Source: Actinomycetota bacterium (GTDB taxonomy: Bacteria > Actinomycetota > Acidimicrobiia > IMCC26256 > PALSA-610). Taken from it: a stretch of 64,000 bases of DNA. How positions within the stretch are numbered: position 1 is the first letter of the stretch; each line of letters starts with the position of its first letter. The stretch covers positions 62,001 to 126,000 of the forward strand of contig SXHN01000122.1 of NCBI GenBank assembly GCA_005773635.1, read 5' to 3'. Both the position numbers and the translations under genes were made by a program. This document shows, one piece after another, positions 48,855 to 58,161 of this stretch. The notes beneath the pieces are model-generated. The model ran no database searches and had not been told where the DNA came from. It saw only the letters and a program-made list of their open reading frames with translations.

Positions 48855-49763
48855 GTGCGCGATCACGATGACCTGAAAGCTCGGCTCGCGCTTCGTTACG
48901 AACGTCTGGCCGAACGAAATCGGGTCGGGTTCATCATCGCGGTCGGTCGGCGGTTCGTCGCCATTAAAGGGCTCGACGCTGCCGGACTGTTGGCGTTAGA
49001 ACTGTTTACGGTTGTCATACCGCTGATGTTGTTGGGCTTCAGCTACGCCAGCGACTTCAGCGCCGAGCTCAGTTTCGGCGATCTGCTGATACGACGACTC
49101 GACCTCGATGGGGCATCGGCAGAAGTGGTTCGATCGACGTTCGGAAATGGTGCAGCACTGCGTTCGACTTGGACAGTGATCGGGTTAGCCGGTTTCCTAC
49201 TTTGGGGTCTCGGCACCGCGCCGGTCGTCGCTCGTATCTTCGCTGACGCTTGGCATCGGGATCGCTTCTCGTTCGGCAGGGAGCTGTGCCGCGGCTTCGC
49301 GTGGTTTCTCGCGTACTTGGTTTCGATGGCGCTTTCGGAGTCTGCCGTAGTGCGCGCTACAGGGCTGATCAGTAGAGACAATCCAGTCGCCGCCTTCGCG
49401 GTCGGGCTTTTGCCCGTATTCGTTCTTTGGTCGATTACCCCCATGATCTTGCTTCGCGACGGCGCAGCTGGATGGTCCTCGCTCGCACGCGCGGGGCTCG
49501 CTGGCGTTTTGATCGATGGCATCATCTTGCGAGTGACCGGTCGGATCGTTCTGCCCGCATTACTCGATGGCTGGGTGGAGTTCGGTCCCATCGGTGTGGC
49601 AATGGCTCTCATGACCTGGTGTGGTATCCAAGCCTTCGCATGGGTAGCGACAGCTTGTGTCGGCGCGGTGCTCTGGGAACGGGCCGCACCACCCGATGTC
49701 GTAGTTGAGGCCCAAACCGCTGCGAACCGTCGCGTCTGGCGTTGGCGACCAGACAGGCGGTAG
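48855..49763 (+). CDS. YihY-like multi-pass membrane protein
   Basis: GTG start after the MTase stop; repeated TM helices, KGLDAAGLLALELFTVVIPL. Confidence 0.55.
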   Translation: MRDHDDLKARLALRYERLAERNRVGFIIAVGRRFVAIKGLDAAGLLALELFTVVIPLMLLGFSYASDFSAELSFGDLLIRRLDLDGASAEVVRSTFGNGAALRSTWTVIGLAGFLLWGLGTAPVVARIFADAWHRDRFSFGRELCRGFAWFLAYLVSMALSESAVVRATGLISRDNPVAAFAVGLLPVFVLWSITPMILLRDGAAGWSSLARAGLAGVLIDGIILRVTGRIVLPALLDGWVEFGPIGVAMALMTWCGIQAFAWVATACVGAVLWERAAPPDVVVEAQTAANRRVWRWRPDRR

Positions 49764-49815
49764 CAACACGACGAGGTATTTGGCACAGGCTCTCGATCTT
49801 TGACATCATGTCAAT

Positions 49816-50487
49816 GTGGCTCGTGACGTTGGCAGACGCGCGCGGCGGTGGCACGTGGCGACCGCGGCTGTAACAGCAATCGCTTTGGTCGTGCAACTGG
49901 TGAATAACATTCTCGAAACACCCGGGCGTGGCTTCGCTCCCGATCTCGACGCGTACGGCTCGGCGTTGCAACGGACGGTCACCTGGTCGAGCTTTTTCAC
50001 GACGCAGAGCAACATGTTGGTGCTCTTGGCCGCGGTACTGCTTGCCGTACTGCCGGGTCGCACCGAACAGTGGGTGTCATGGGTCCGGTTGTCGGGCCTC
50101 GTCGGGATCACGATCACGTTTGTCGTGAATCTGTTGGTGCTACGGCCAATCACGGCGGACCTTTACTCCGGTATCTGGGTCCTGACCGACTTCTCGCTTC
50201 ACTACCTGACGCCGGCGATGTGCGTCTCGGGTTGGGTCTTGTTCGGACCACGGCCACGTATGAGCACAAAGGTCTTTAAGCTGTTCCTCGTGTGGCCGGC
50301 AATTTGGCTCGCTTACACCTTTGCTCGGGGCGCGATCATCGGGTGGTATCCGTATCCATTTCTCGATGTCACCGAACTCGGGTACGCACAGGTGCTCCTC
50401 GCTACGGCATGCGTGCTGGCAATCGGGCTCGCGGTAGCTCGCGCGTTCGTATCGCTCGATGCACGGCTCGCGGCTCGGCCGAATTGA
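49816..50487 (+). CDS. Pr6Pr-like (FAR-17a/AIG1-like) membrane protein
   Basis: FFTTQSNMLVLLAAVLL; LLHYLTP-like FSLHYLTPAMCVSGWVLF; YPYPFLDV. Confidence 0.7.
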   Translation: MARDVGRRARRWHVATAAVTAIALVVQLVNNILETPGRGFAPDLDAYGSALQRTVTWSSFFTTQSNMLVLLAAVLLAVLPGRTEQWVSWVRLSGLVGITITFVVNLLVLRPITADLYSGIWVLTDFSLHYLTPAMCVSGWVLFGPRPRMSTKVFKLFLVWPAIWLAYTFARGAIIGWYPYPFLDVTELGYAQVLLATACVLAIGLAVARAFVSLDARLAARPN

Positions 50488-50592
50488 CCTCGCTCGCGTA
50501 ACGCGCTTCGCTTGCTCGCTGGCCCGATCGTTCGTCAAGCTTGGTATCAGTGCGGTTGTCGACGATGTGGATGGGCACTCGGGGAGTAGATC

Positions 50593-50988
50593 GTGGTGAA
50601 GATCGTGATCGGTGTGGACCGTTCGGCGAGGGCATCGCGTGCCCTGAGCGAGGGTGCGACGCTCGCGATGGCGCTCGGCGCCGAGGTACACCTCGTGACT
50701 GCGTTCTCCGACAACGCGCGCGGGCCGGTCACGGTCACCGATGAGCGCAAGCTCGCGGAGCGCGACCTCGAACAGATCGCGAGTCGTTCCGGGTTGCGCA
50801 GCGCCGTCCTCCATGCGCTCCCGGCCAAGCCCGACAAGGCGATCGTGCAGGTTGCCGCCGAGCAGGGGGCCGACATGATCGTGATCGGCAACGTCGGCGC
50901 GCAGGGCACGCGCCGCGTGCTCGGCAGCATCGCCAGCGCCGTCGTCGCCCACGCACCGTGCAGCGTGCTCGTGGTGAAGACGAGCTGA
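50593..50988 (+). CDS. universal stress protein (UspA family)
   Basis: VKIVIGVDRSARASRAL; VIGNVGAQGTRRVLGSIASAVVAHAPCSVLVVK. Confidence 0.9.
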   Translation: MVKIVIGVDRSARASRALSEGATLAMALGAEVHLVTAFSDNARGPVTVTDERKLAERDLEQIASRSGLRSAVLHALPAKPDKAIVQVAAEQGADMIVIGNVGAQGTRRVLGSIASAVVAHAPCSVLVVKTS

Positions 50989-51001
50989 TCGCCTCGACAA
51001 C

Positions 51002-51070
51002 TCGGGTGTGAGTGCCGCCACGGTGTTGCGCGCACTGCGGTCGGTCGGCGCCGAGACGCGAGCGATCAGG
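51002..51070 (+). pseudogene. remnant of a recombinase-type HTH C-terminus
   Basis: translation SGVSAATVLRALRSVGAETRAI parallels FGVSAWSVLRAFRSSGVPTRKP at ~54.42-54.48 kb; no intact ORF. Confidence 0.45.
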
Positions 51071-53840
51071 TCGGGTCGAGCGCGGTGGTTTCCGCGTCTT
51101 CGATGATGGCGTTGAGGTTGTCGATCGCCATGGCGATCGCTTCGTCGACCGAGAGGCTGCGGCCGTGGTCGACGGCGTGTTCGAAGGAGCTCGCGCCCAG
51201 GTGGTGCTCCATTTCCGCGACGGCAGCGCGGCGGGTGGGTTCCCAGAGTGAGGTCTCGTCGGGCTCGGTGAATCCGCTGGCGCCGTAGAGCACGGCGGCG
51301 GCTTCGTGGCGCCCGCCGCGGATGAGCACCGCCGCGGTAGCAAGGAACTGGGTACGCGCGATCTCGCGGTACCGCAGCGAGCGGTAGAGCCCGAGCGCGG
51401 CGCGCGTGCGAGATGCCGACGCGGCGATGTCGGAGCTCGCCGTCGCGAGGAAACCCAGTGCGGTCGTCGCGATGAAGGGGTTTTCGAGCACGGTGGCGAG
51501 CTCCGCCGAACGCTCGAGAAGTGGGATTCCGGTTTCGATATCGCCCGCCAGCACCCGGACCAAGCCCGCCGAGAGGCTCGCGTGCATCAACGAGAGCGGG
51601 CTTTCCAGATTCCGAGCGATCTCGGGAAGCTCGGCAACTGCATCGAGCGCGTCATCCGGCCGACCGAGATTCACGAGTGCAAGGCCACGCAGCCCGCGCG
51701 CCTCGATGACGGTGTAGATGTCGTCGGCTTGGGTGGCGATCCGGAGCTGTTCATCGGCCGCATCGAGGGCAAGGTCGTACATTCCCCCGTAGAAGGCCGA
51801 GACAACGAGAAAGCCGCGCGGAAATGCGGGGAACGGGAACGCGTGCCGATCGGCGAGTTCGCAGCTGCGAAGGCCAAGTTCGACGCCTCGTTCGTACTCC
51901 GCTTGCACGTAGCGGTCGTAGCTCGCAAGGGCAATCAGCACAGCGGCCGCCGCATGGTCTGGCTCACCGATCGCGCCGAGCGCCTCGGCGGCGGCCGCCG
52001 CAAACGCGGTCCCTGTGCGGGTTCCGTAGAGCGGCGTCGTCGGAACCGTCCCGAAGAGTGCTGCGAGCGCGTCCAGGTCCTGTGATTCGACTGCGTAGGA
52101 GACCGCTGCGCGCCAGTTGTCGAGTTCGCGCTCGAGGTTGACGACCCATGCCGCGGCGTCGCGTCCGCGAATTGCGGTCGAGCAATCGATCAGGAACCGT
52201 AGGCACCACGCCAGGTGAGCCGTGCGGGCGCGCTCGACCTGGCCGCGCTCTTCGAGGCGTTCGGCCCCGTACTGGCGGATGGTCTCGAGCATGCGGTAGC
52301 GGGTTGCGCCGTTGATCTCGTCCGCGACGAGCATCGACCGGCGGACCAACGCGTCGAGGATGTCGACCACGTCGTGGTGCTCGATCTCACCGCGAGGGAC
52401 GACGTGTTCCGCCGCGGTGAGGGTGAAGCCACCCGCGAAGGTAGACGCCCAATTGAGCGCTGTGCGGTCGACTTCTTCGAGCAGCTCATAACTCCAGTCG
52501 ACGGTGGCCTGCAGCGTGTGGTGTCGCCCGAGCGAACTCCGACCGCCGCGGGTGAGGAGGCGGAACCGCTGGTCGAGTCGTTCCGAGATCTCCGCTGGTG
52601 TCAGCGACTGCACGCGTGCCGCCGCCAACTCGAGCGCGAGCGGAATCCCGTCCAGGCGCCGACAGATCTCGCCGATCGCCTCGACGCTCCGCTGGTCGAG
52701 GCGTAGGTCGGACCGGACCGACTGCGCGCGGGCGAGGAACAGCCGTGCTGCGGCGGTCTCGACGATCTCGTTCGGCGCCTCGCCGGCCGCGGGTGTGCGG
52801 AGCGATCGAACGGCGAGGATCTGCTCGCCTTCGACGGCAAGGCCTTCTCGACTCGTCGCGAGGATCGAGACGTCGGCGCACGACCGGGCGAGCTGCTCGA
52901 CGAGTGTGGCGACCGCGTCGAGGACGTGCTCGCAGTTGTCGAGGATGAGCAGCGAGTGGTGATGGCGCAGCCGGCCGACGAGCGCGTTTGCCGCGGTACC
53001 CGCGCCAGCCGTGTCGATGCCGAGCGCATCACCGACCGCCACGGCCACGCCGTCGTCGCTGGTCACCGAGGCGAGATCGCAGAACCAAGCGCCGTCGCGG
53101 AACGAGTCGGCCTGTTCCGCCGCGACGTGCAACGCCAGGCGCGTCTTGCCGACTCCACCCACGCCGGTGAGCGTCACGATCCGATGCGCGTCGAGCGCCT
53201 TCGCCACCGCGGCCACGTCGTCGACCCGACCGATGAACTCGCTCAACTGGACAGGAAGATTGCCCGGGAGATTGTCGAGCGACCGCAACGGCGCGAAGGG
53301 AGCGCCTCCGAGGTCGAGTTGCCACACTCGCTCGGCTCGTGAGAGGTCTCGGAGCCGGTGATCACCCAGGTCGATGAGCGGGACCGAAGTGCCGCCGAGA
53401 CCCGCGGTGATCGCGGAACACACCACCTGTCCGCCGTGCGCAATCGCCATGAGTCGCGCGGCTCGGTTGACGGCCGGACCGAAGTAGTCGTCGTCGCGCT
53501 CCTCTGCGGCACCGGTGTGCAGGCCCATCCGTACCTTGATCACGCCGACATCGGCAGGCCACGACTCCTCAGCGAGGGCTCCCTGCGCGCGCCGAGCGGC
53601 TTCGAGCGCGGCAGCGGCATCCCGGAACGCAGCCGCGACGCCGTCGCCCATCGTCGAGAACACTCGACCCCCAAACGACGAGATCGCGCTGCGCACGATC
53701 TCGTCATGGCGACCGAGCGCGACCCTCATCGACCCGGGAGCCTGCTCCCAAAGCCTCGTCGAACCCTCGATGTCGGTGAAGAGAAACGTGACAACACCGC
53801 CGGAACCTCCGTCGGAAGCACTGATCTCGCACCCCTGCAT
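51066..53840 (-). CDS. class III adenylate/guanylate cyclase domain fused to an ATPase/regulatory domain
   Basis: VVTFLFTDIEGSTRLWE; Walker A GVGGVGKTRLALHVA; start MQGCEIS chosen over the upstream extension. Confidence 0.88.
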   Translation of the reverse strand: MQGCEISASDGGSGGVVTFLFTDIEGSTRLWEQAPGSMRVALGRHDEIVRSAISSFGGRVFSTMGDGVAAAFRDAAAALEAARRAQGALAEESWPADVGVIKVRMGLHTGAAEERDDDYFGPAVNRAARLMAIAHGGQVVCSAITAGLGGTSVPLIDLGDHRLRDLSRAERVWQLDLGGAPFAPLRSLDNLPGNLPVQLSEFIGRVDDVAAVAKALDAHRIVTLTGVGGVGKTRLALHVAAEQADSFRDGAWFCDLASVTSDDGVAVAVGDALGIDTAGAGTAANALVGRLRHHHSLLILDNCEHVLDAVATLVEQLARSCADVSILATSREGLAVEGEQILAVRSLRTPAAGEAPNEIVETAAARLFLARAQSVRSDLRLDQRSVEAIGEICRRLDGIPLALELAAARVQSLTPAEISERLDQRFRLLTRGGRSSLGRHHTLQATVDWSYELLEEVDRTALNWASTFAGGFTLTAAEHVVPRGEIEHHDVVDILDALVRRSMLVADEINGATRYRMLETIRQYGAERLEERGQVERARTAHLAWCLRFLIDCSTAIRGRDAAAWVVNLERELDNWRAAVSYAVESQDLDALAALFGTVPTTPLYGTRTGTAFAAAAAEALGAIGEPDHAAAAVLIALASYDRYVQAEYERGVELGLRSCELADRHAFPFPAFPRGFLVVSAFYGGMYDLALDAADEQLRIATQADDIYTVIEARGLRGLALVNLGRPDDALDAVAELPEIARNLESPLSLMHASLSAGLVRVLAGDIETGIPLLERSAELATVLENPFIATTALGFLATASSDIAASASRTRAALGLYRSLRYREIARTQFLATAAVLIRGGRHEAAAVLYGASGFTEPDETSLWEPTRRAAVAEMEHHLGASSFEHAVDHGRSLSVDEAIAMAIDNLNAIIEDAETTALDPT

Positions 53841-54026
53841 CGGCCCAGTATCGCATGGATGGCCCTGCTGTGAGAACAGGACTCGACCGGGAAGAGCGGC
53901 CGGCCCATCAGAATGCGTCGCGACGCGCTGCCCCCGGCGTCGGCTGCGGCACACCTCGAACGATACGGCCCCTGCCTCCCGCAGCGCACTGACGAGTCGG
54001 CGAGCCTGCGCGCCGGTGGCGAGCCC

Positions 54027-54101
54027 GACACCAGAGGAGACACAACTCGAACCCCACGTTGAACTGGGCAAACGTTGTCGAAACGACAACACGAGTGCAA
54101 G
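54027..54101. repeat. ~75-nt repeat copy A with GTTGTCGAAACGACAAC palindrome
   Basis: 57 of 75 positions match copy B by hand alignment without gaps. Confidence 0.7.
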
Positions 54102-54490
54102 TAATGGGACGGTACTCCAACCCAAACATCGTGACGCGTCTAAAGCGCGTTCTCTCCGGTCAGGGCCAAGATCGGGTGTCCCATCGACCCGTCCCATCGC
54201 TACCGACAAATCGGACAAGAATCGACGCCGAAGCCGGGGAGACATTGCATGCGCTCGCGAATCGCCTCGGAATCGAGCGTGGACTTATCGCGGACCTGTT
54301 GCGCGAGCGCGGCGTCGCGGTGAAGTGCCGCCTCGTCGACGCCGTTGACATCGAGGCGGCGACGGACCTGTATACCTCGGGACTATCCCTGGCGAAGGTC
54401 GGCGAGCACTTCGGTGTGAGCGCCTGGAGCGTGTTGAGAGCGTTCCGGTCGAGTGGCGTGCCAACGCGGAAGCCGCGCCGGAGTCCTTGA
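54059..54490 (+). CDS. small recombinase-type helix-turn-helix protein (start uncertain)
   Basis: ATDLYTSGLSLAKVGEHFGVSAWSVLRAFRSSGVPTRKPRRSP. Confidence 0.65.
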   Translation: MNWANVVETTTRVQVMGRYSNPNIVTRLKRVLSGQGQDRVSHRPVPSLPTNRTRIDAEAGETLHALANRLGIERGLIADLLRERGVAVKCRLVDAVDIEAATDLYTSGLSLAKVGEHFGVSAWSVLRAFRSSGVPTRKPRRSP

Positions 54491-54703
54491 CGCTCGGCAC
54501 GTAATTCGCAACCGCCGGTCGAAGCGCGATCCCTGCTGTGAGCCCACGGACGGAGCGGGCGAATCGACGGGACGCAACGAATCGGCGCGTTCGACACGAC
54601 ACCGACCTCACGCACGCTCCCATGGGAACGCGAATCGACGGAGAGAAGCGCGATCGGTCTACCGAGCGAGCTCTGTGGAGTCCGGCTTCAGGATCTCTAT
54701 CGC

Positions 54704-54731
54704 TTGACACTACATCGTGAAGTGATATAGT
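54704..54731 (+). promoter_or_regulatory. sigma70-like promoter of the PadR gene
   Basis: TTGACA-N16-TATAGT; GTG start codon 7 nt after the -10. Confidence 0.7.
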
Positions 54732-54737
54732 AAGCGA

Positions 54738-55088
54738 GTGGTTCATATCGATCCGATGTCCTTCCTTCCGTTGCCGCAGGCACAGTTCCATGTCCTCGTG
54801 GCGCTCACCGACGGCGATCGTCACGGGTACGCGATCATGCAAGCCGTCGAGGAGTCCTCAAGCGGCGTCGTGCGCATGGGGCCGGCCACGCTCTACGGCA
54901 CGCTCAAGCGGCTTGTCGATCAGGGCTTCGCTGAAGAACTCGCCCGCCAGCCCGACGCGAGCGACGATTCGCGCCGTCGCTACTACCGGCTCACCGGACT
55001 CGGCCAGCGCGTGTGCGTCGCCGAGGCCGACCGTCTGGCCAGCCTGGTGCGGATCGCCCGCGCCAACCTGCGACCAGGTCTGGCCTGA
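54738..55088 (+). CDS. PadR-family transcriptional regulator
   Basis: FHVLVALTDGDRHGYAIMQAVEE; GPATLYGTLKRLVDQGFAEE; RRRYYRLTGLGQ. Confidence 0.92.
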   Translation: MVHIDPMSFLPLPQAQFHVLVALTDGDRHGYAIMQAVEESSSGVVRMGPATLYGTLKRLVDQGFAEELARQPDASDDSRRRYYRLTGLGQRVCVAEADRLASLVRIARANLRPGLA

Positions 55089-55089
55089 C

Positions 55090-55677
55090 ATGGCCTCGCC
55101 GCACCGCGTCTATCGGACGCTGATTCACCTCTATCCACCGGAGTTCCGCCGGCAGTACGGCCAGGACCTCGTACGGCACTTCGACGACCTCATCTCCGAT
55201 CGAGGCGTCCGCGCGGCGTGGGCTCGCACCGGCCTCGACCTGACCATCACCGTCCCCCGCTACCAGTTGGAGCGCATCATGACCCAAAAGCAGAGCAACA
55301 CCGCCCTTCACGCCACCGTCGCTCTACTAACCCTCGGCGGGGTCGCCACGCTGACGATGGACAACCGGATCGGTATCGTGCTCCTCGTCGCCGGTCTTGT
55401 GCTTGGCCTGACTCAACGTAGTGCACTCGCCACGTCGTTTCGCGTCCCGGATTCCTCCCTCCGTCGCAAGCGACTTCGCACCGCGGCTGTCCTCGGCGCC
55501 GTCTTCGCTTTGTCCCTTGGCACCTTCGAGCTGACCGTCGGTGACTCGTGGACCATCACCGACACGCTCCTCGCGCTCGTCGGCGTACCGGCAATGATTG
55601 CAGCCCCACTGTTCCTCCTCGCCGGTCTGCTCACCCCGCGACGACCGCGCGACAAGGATCTCGTCCGAGCCGGATGA
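55090..55677 (+). CDS. membrane protein with permease-prefix-like N-terminus, PadR partner
   Basis: YRTLIHLYPPEFRRQYGQDLVRHFDDL followed by TM helices. Confidence 0.7.
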   Translation: MASPHRVYRTLIHLYPPEFRRQYGQDLVRHFDDLISDRGVRAAWARTGLDLTITVPRYQLERIMTQKQSNTALHATVALLTLGGVATLTMDNRIGIVLLVAGLVLGLTQRSALATSFRVPDSSLRRKRLRTAAVLGAVFALSLGTFELTVGDSWTITDTLLALVGVPAMIAAPLFLLAGLLTPRRPRDKDLVRAG

Positions 55678-55762
55678 TCCTCCCGGTTCTCGCCCGGTGC
55701 TCGACCGCCCGGTTCAGAAGCCCGCAACCCGTCGACGAAGGTCGCCACACAAGGAGAACGCC

Positions 55763-56527
55763 ATGCTTACGAACCGGATGCCTGCACGAGCCGCAGCGCT
55801 CGCTGTCGTACTGGTGCTCGCCGCAGCCTGCGGCGACGACGACAACAGCGCGCGTGTCGCCTTCAGTGGTCCTGCCGACCGGGCTGCCATCGCTGGAGGA
55901 GTCGACGCGACGATGACCGCCGAAGGAATCGCAATCGAGGAGGCAGGTGAGGTTCGTGACGGCGCCGGCCACTTCCACATCGTCACCGACGCCGAGTGCG
56001 TCCGGCCGGGTGCAGTGATCGCTCGCGATGCCGATCACCTCCACTTCGGCGGCGGGCAGTCCGAGGGCACCATCTACCTCACTCCCGGCACCCACAAGCT
56101 GTGCTTGCAGGTCGGCGACGGTGCCCACGTGGCCCTCGACGCCACCGACACCGACACCATCACCGTAAATGTCGGGATCAACGACCGCGACGACTGGTGC
56201 GCCGTCGTCGGCGAGGTCGACGAACTAATCACCGCCACCGATAACAGCAGCGAAAAAGAGTTCGCGGTCAAGCAGGTCGGCTACGAGAACACCGGGCGCC
56301 TCCTCGCACAACTCAAGGGTGGGATCGACCAGGTCGACGCCTCAGCACGCCAGGCGGTCACGGCGAACCTCGACCGGGCCACCAGTATCACTGAAGCCTG
56401 GGTCACCGCCACCGACGCGCAGGATGTCGAACGACGGCTCGAGCCGATCTTCGCAGCCAGCGAAGGTGAAAGCGGAGCCGCTGCTCCGTGGATCCTCAAG
56501 AACTGCGGAGTCGAAATCGATAGTTGA
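55763..56527 (+). CDS. lipoprotein with DUF4399-like domain
   Basis: AAGGAG SD, lipobox LAAACG; GHFHIVTD...HLHFGGGQSEGTIYLTPGTHKLCLQVGDGAHVAL. Confidence 0.75.
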   Translation: MLTNRMPARAAALAVVLVLAAACGDDDNSARVAFSGPADRAAIAGGVDATMTAEGIAIEEAGEVRDGAGHFHIVTDAECVRPGAVIARDADHLHFGGGQSEGTIYLTPGTHKLCLQVGDGAHVALDATDTDTITVNVGINDRDDWCAVVGEVDELITATDNSSEKEFAVKQVGYENTGRLLAQLKGGIDQVDASARQAVTANLDRATSITEAWVTATDAQDVERRLEPIFAASEGESGAAAPWILKNCGVEIDS

Positions 56528-56611
56528 CCACCAGGCGGATGACGAGGAGCGCTGACAATCAGATCGACGCCGACTGACCCGTCTGCGAGTCGCGCACGAG
56601 CGAGTCGCGTC

Positions 56612-57589
56612 GTGTTCAGCGCGCTCGTGATGACGGCGGCGATGCGCGGCGCGGCCCGCGCCGCGTGGCGGCGAGCGCGTCGTGGTCCGACGCTGCCGTC
56701 GTGGCCGTGGAGCGAGGAACTGTTCGTCGGGGCGTTTCGTGGCGCGCTGTACGCGGGCGTCCGCGAGCTCGAACTGATGTCTCCGCGGCCCAAACGCCGC
56801 CACGCCACCAAGACGGTCCGACGCGGTTCGCTGGTCGTCGAAGATGTCCTGCTCGACGGCGTTGCCGCGACGCGATTCACGCCGCAAGGCCAGCTGGCCG
56901 GCACGATTCTGTACCTCCACGGCGGGGGCTTCATCACTGGCAGCGTCGCGACCGAGCGGCGACCGGCCTCGGACCAGGCTCTGAGCACCCGATGCGAGAC
57001 GTACAGCATCGAGTACCGGCTCGCGCCGAGACATCCGTTCCCGGCCGCGCTCGACGACTCGACGGACGCGTACCGCGCGCTGCTCGCGGAGGGGGCCGAC
57101 CCGAACACGACGATCTTCTTCGGCGGTTCGGCCGGGGCGTGTCTCGCGCTCGCGACATTGCTCCGAGCGCGAGACATGGGGCTGCCGATGCCCGCCGGTG
57201 CGGTGTTGCTGTGGCCCTACGTCGATTTCACGTTCTCGGGCGCGAGCATCAAAGCGAACGCCGAGATCGACATGCTCCCGTTACGCGATCTGGCATCGGT
57301 GTTGGGGAGCGCGTACGTGGGCGATGCCGACCCGACCGATCCGCTCTTGTCACCCATCTTCGCCGATCTCACTGGGCTGCCGCCGCTGCTGATCATCGCA
57401 GGCGGCGCCGAGTCGCTGCTCTCATGCGCAGAGCGACTTGCCGACAACGCCCGATCTGTTGGCGTCGAGACGCAATTCACCGTCTACCCGGAACAGATCC
57501 ACGGCTGGATGATCCTCCCGAAGCTCCCCGCGACGATCGCTGCCACGAATGAGATACAGGCCTGGATGACCCGTCGAGTCGGCCAGTAG
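56612..57589 (+). CDS. alpha/beta hydrolase (HSL-like)
   Basis: ILYLHGGGFITGS; FFGGSAGACLA. Confidence 0.88.
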   Translation: MFSALVMTAAMRGAARAAWRRARRGPTLPSWPWSEELFVGAFRGALYAGVRELELMSPRPKRRHATKTVRRGSLVVEDVLLDGVAATRFTPQGQLAGTILYLHGGGFITGSVATERRPASDQALSTRCETYSIEYRLAPRHPFPAALDDSTDAYRALLAEGADPNTTIFFGGSAGACLALATLLRARDMGLPMPAGAVLLWPYVDFTFSGASIKANAEIDMLPLRDLASVLGSAYVGDADPTDPLLSPIFADLTGLPPLLIIAGGAESLLSCAERLADNARSVGVETQFTVYPEQIHGWMILPKLPATIAATNEIQAWMTRRVGQ

Positions 57590-57611
57590 CCCGGCGTTCC
57601 GATCAGTTAGA

Positions 57612-58103
57612 ATGCAATTCGTGGTACTGCGAACGACGACGATCGAACGGACGACGGCGATCGCGAGTCCGCCGGAGATGGTGTTCGCGGTGGTGAACTC
57701 ACCGGAGACGGCGGCGAAGATCGATCCTGCGGTGCGCATGTGGTCTCCGGACCGACGGCCGATCGGCGTGGGCACGCGGTTTTCGATTCGTGGTCGGCTG
57801 GGAAGACTGCCGATTCGCGGTACGAGTGAGGTGGTCGTCTGGGATCCGTCGACTCGTTCCGAGTTCCGCAGCGTCGCTCCGAGTTACCCGTTCCGAGTGT
57901 CGGCACAGCATCGCTTCGACGCCCGGCCAGACGGTGGCACGGATTACACGTGGACCGTCTCCTTTCACGAAGTCAGTGTCATCGCTCGCCCATTCGTGGT
58001 CGTCGCCGCTCGGCGTTTTCGGCGAGCGCTTGATGCTCAGGCCGTAGCGCTCGTCGCGTATCTGCGCGGCGTTCAGCCGGGTGCCCCACCCCCTGAGCTT
58101 TGA
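57612..58103 (+). CDS. SRPBCC family protein
   Basis: RTTAIASPPEMVFAVVNSPETAAKIDPAV; alternating beta pattern. Confidence 0.7.
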   Translation: MQFVVLRTTTIERTTAIASPPEMVFAVVNSPETAAKIDPAVRMWSPDRRPIGVGTRFSIRGRLGRLPIRGTSEVVVWDPSTRSEFRSVAPSYPFRVSAQHRFDARPDGGTDYTWTVSFHEVSVIARPFVVVAARRFRRALDAQAVALVAYLRGVQPGAPPPEL

Positions 58104-58161
58104 ATTGGGAAACGCGCGACGCCGCAAACCGTCGTGAACAGCGGATCACCATCGGCAGCAA

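Noticed and set aside
50735-51343. 202-aa minus-strand ORF
   Set aside because: Overlaps the UspA gene antisense and the 3' end of the cyclase gene out of frame
53841-54245. N-terminal extension of the 1059-aa cyclase ORF
   Set aside because: Passes through the 75-nt repeat and the HTH ORF; the cyclase domain begins right after MQGCEIS at 53840
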